A stretch of DNA of 64,000 bases from Halomonas stenophila (GTDB lineage Bacteria > Pseudomonadota > Gammaproteobacteria > Pseudomonadales > Halomonadaceae), in NCBI RefSeq assembly GCF_014192275.1, contig NZ_JACHXR010000001.1, positions 620,001 through 684,000 on the forward strand. Reading direction: 5' to 3'. Made by a program: the position numbers and the translations under genes. This document shows, one piece after another, positions 63,565-64,000 of this stretch. The notes under the pieces are model-generated. The model searched no databases, was not told the origin of the DNA, and saw only the letters and a program-made list of their open reading frames with translations. Every line of letters starts with the position of its first letter. Position 1 is the first letter of the stretch.

Positions 63565-64000
63565 CGGCGGTGAGGGTACTGCTGCTCGGCTTCTACTATC
63601 CCCCCGATATCAGCGCCGGCGCCTTTCGCTGCGAGGCGCTGGTCCATGCCCTGGCCCGTCGACTGCCGTCGGGTAGCGAGCTGGATGTGATCACGACGGA
63701 GCCCAATCGCTTCGGAAGGGAAGGGCAGTGGCGCCCGGATGATGCCGAATGGCCCGAGGGGAAGGTGACGATCACCCGGCTCGAGGTGTCGGGCGGCGGA
63801 GGCGGCATGGCCTCGCAGGCACGGGCGTTTGCCTCCTATGCCGCCCGGGTTCGGCAACTGACGCGCGACCGGCACTTCGATCTGGTGATTGCCACCTCGT
63901 CGCGGCTGATGACCGCGGTGCTGGGTCGCTGGGTGGCGAAGCGTTGCGGGGCCCGGCTGTATCAGGATATTCGCGACAACTTCGTCGATAACCTGCCCTC
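63561..64000 (+). CDS. Family 4 glycosyltransferase, WbuB-like (5' part)
   Basis: The first 146 codons lie in the window. VLLLGFYYPPDISAGAFRCE, an LDVITTEPNRFGR segment and FDLVIATSSRLMTAVLGRWV followed by LYQDIRDNFVDNL match WbuB-type glycosyltransferases (N-terminal Glyco_transf_4). The right window edge cuts the gene, so donor-site motifs are not visible. ATGA overlap with the upstream transferase. Confidence 0.85.
   Translation, partial: MTAVRVLLLGFYYPPDISAGAFRCEALVHALARRLPSGSELDVITTEPNRFGREGQWRPDDAEWPEGKVTITRLEVSGGGGGMASQARAFASYAARVRQLTRDRHFDLVIATSSRLMTAVLGRWVAKRCGARLYQDIRDNFVDNLP

Noticed and set aside
1..64000. CRISPR array, tRNA or rRNA genes
   Set aside because: No regularly spaced repeats of CRISPR size and no recognisable tRNA or rRNA sequences were seen by eye.

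Overview
The window reads as a chromosomal segment of a high-GC gammaproteobacterium, most likely a Halomonas-type marine or halophilic bacterium. This is inferred from codon use, the pilA / pilB-pilC arrangement, the paired yjbEFGH and wza-wzb-wzc machinery, and the sulfated-polysaccharide theme. No rRNA or tRNA gene was seen, so the assignment stays an inference.

Layout. 0-3 kb: type IV pilus genes (pilC end, pilB, divergent pilA). 3-9.8 kb: an accessory stretch with a Pmp3-type peptide, a RAYT transposase relic and its fragments, a truncated mntA-hepT toxin-antitoxin pair, a PRC-barrel protein with tandem repeats, a phage tailspike and phage-like debris. 9.8-13.6 kb: yjbEFGH/gfcABCD on the minus strand. 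From 14 kb rightwards: a large Wzx/Wzy-type polysaccharide locus. It starts with an ops (RfaH-type) element and wza-wzb-wzc, then an SLC13 anion permease, wzx, cysQ, cysD and cysN. Next comes a low-GC core (24.7-30.3 kb) with two sulfotransferases, an acetyltransferase, wzy, a GT2 and a WecG-type transferase, then gmd, fcl, manC, cysC, wcaJ, vanZ-like, manB/pgm, galU and pgi. 39-49.5 kb holds broken copies of ugd, galU and an MBL nuclease, an AbiEii-type pair, an HD-GYP gene, a second SLC13 permease and the intact MBL gene. 49.7-64 kb holds a heparinase-type lyase, a second ops element, wecB, wecC, a 1369-residue multi-domain glycosyltransferase, a third sulfotransferase, a methyltransferase, a membrane/pseudokinase-like protein and two further glycosyltransferases, the last cut by the window end.

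How it works together (inference from family knowledge). The locus can make GDP-mannose and GDP-L-fucose (ManB, ManC, Gmd, Fcl), UDP-glucose (Pgi, mutase, GalU) and UDP-ManNAcA (WecB, WecC). WcaJ starts the repeat unit, several glycosyltransferases extend it, Wzx/Wzy flip and polymerise it, and Wza-Wzb-Wzc export it. Unusually, the same locus carries a full PAPS supply line (SLC13 permease, CysD, CysN, CysC) and a PAP-removing CysQ, together with three sulfotransferases. The simplest reading is a dedicated sulfated capsule or exopolysaccharide system, comparable in theme to the known sulfated Halomonas polysaccharide mauran.

Throughout the accessory parts a short interspersed motif with core GGGGAC(A/G)G recurs about 14 times. 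It marks gene ends and junctions and appears tied to the RAYT relics. Several duplicated genes have been eroded by deletions whose endpoints fall on 8-9 bp direct repeats.
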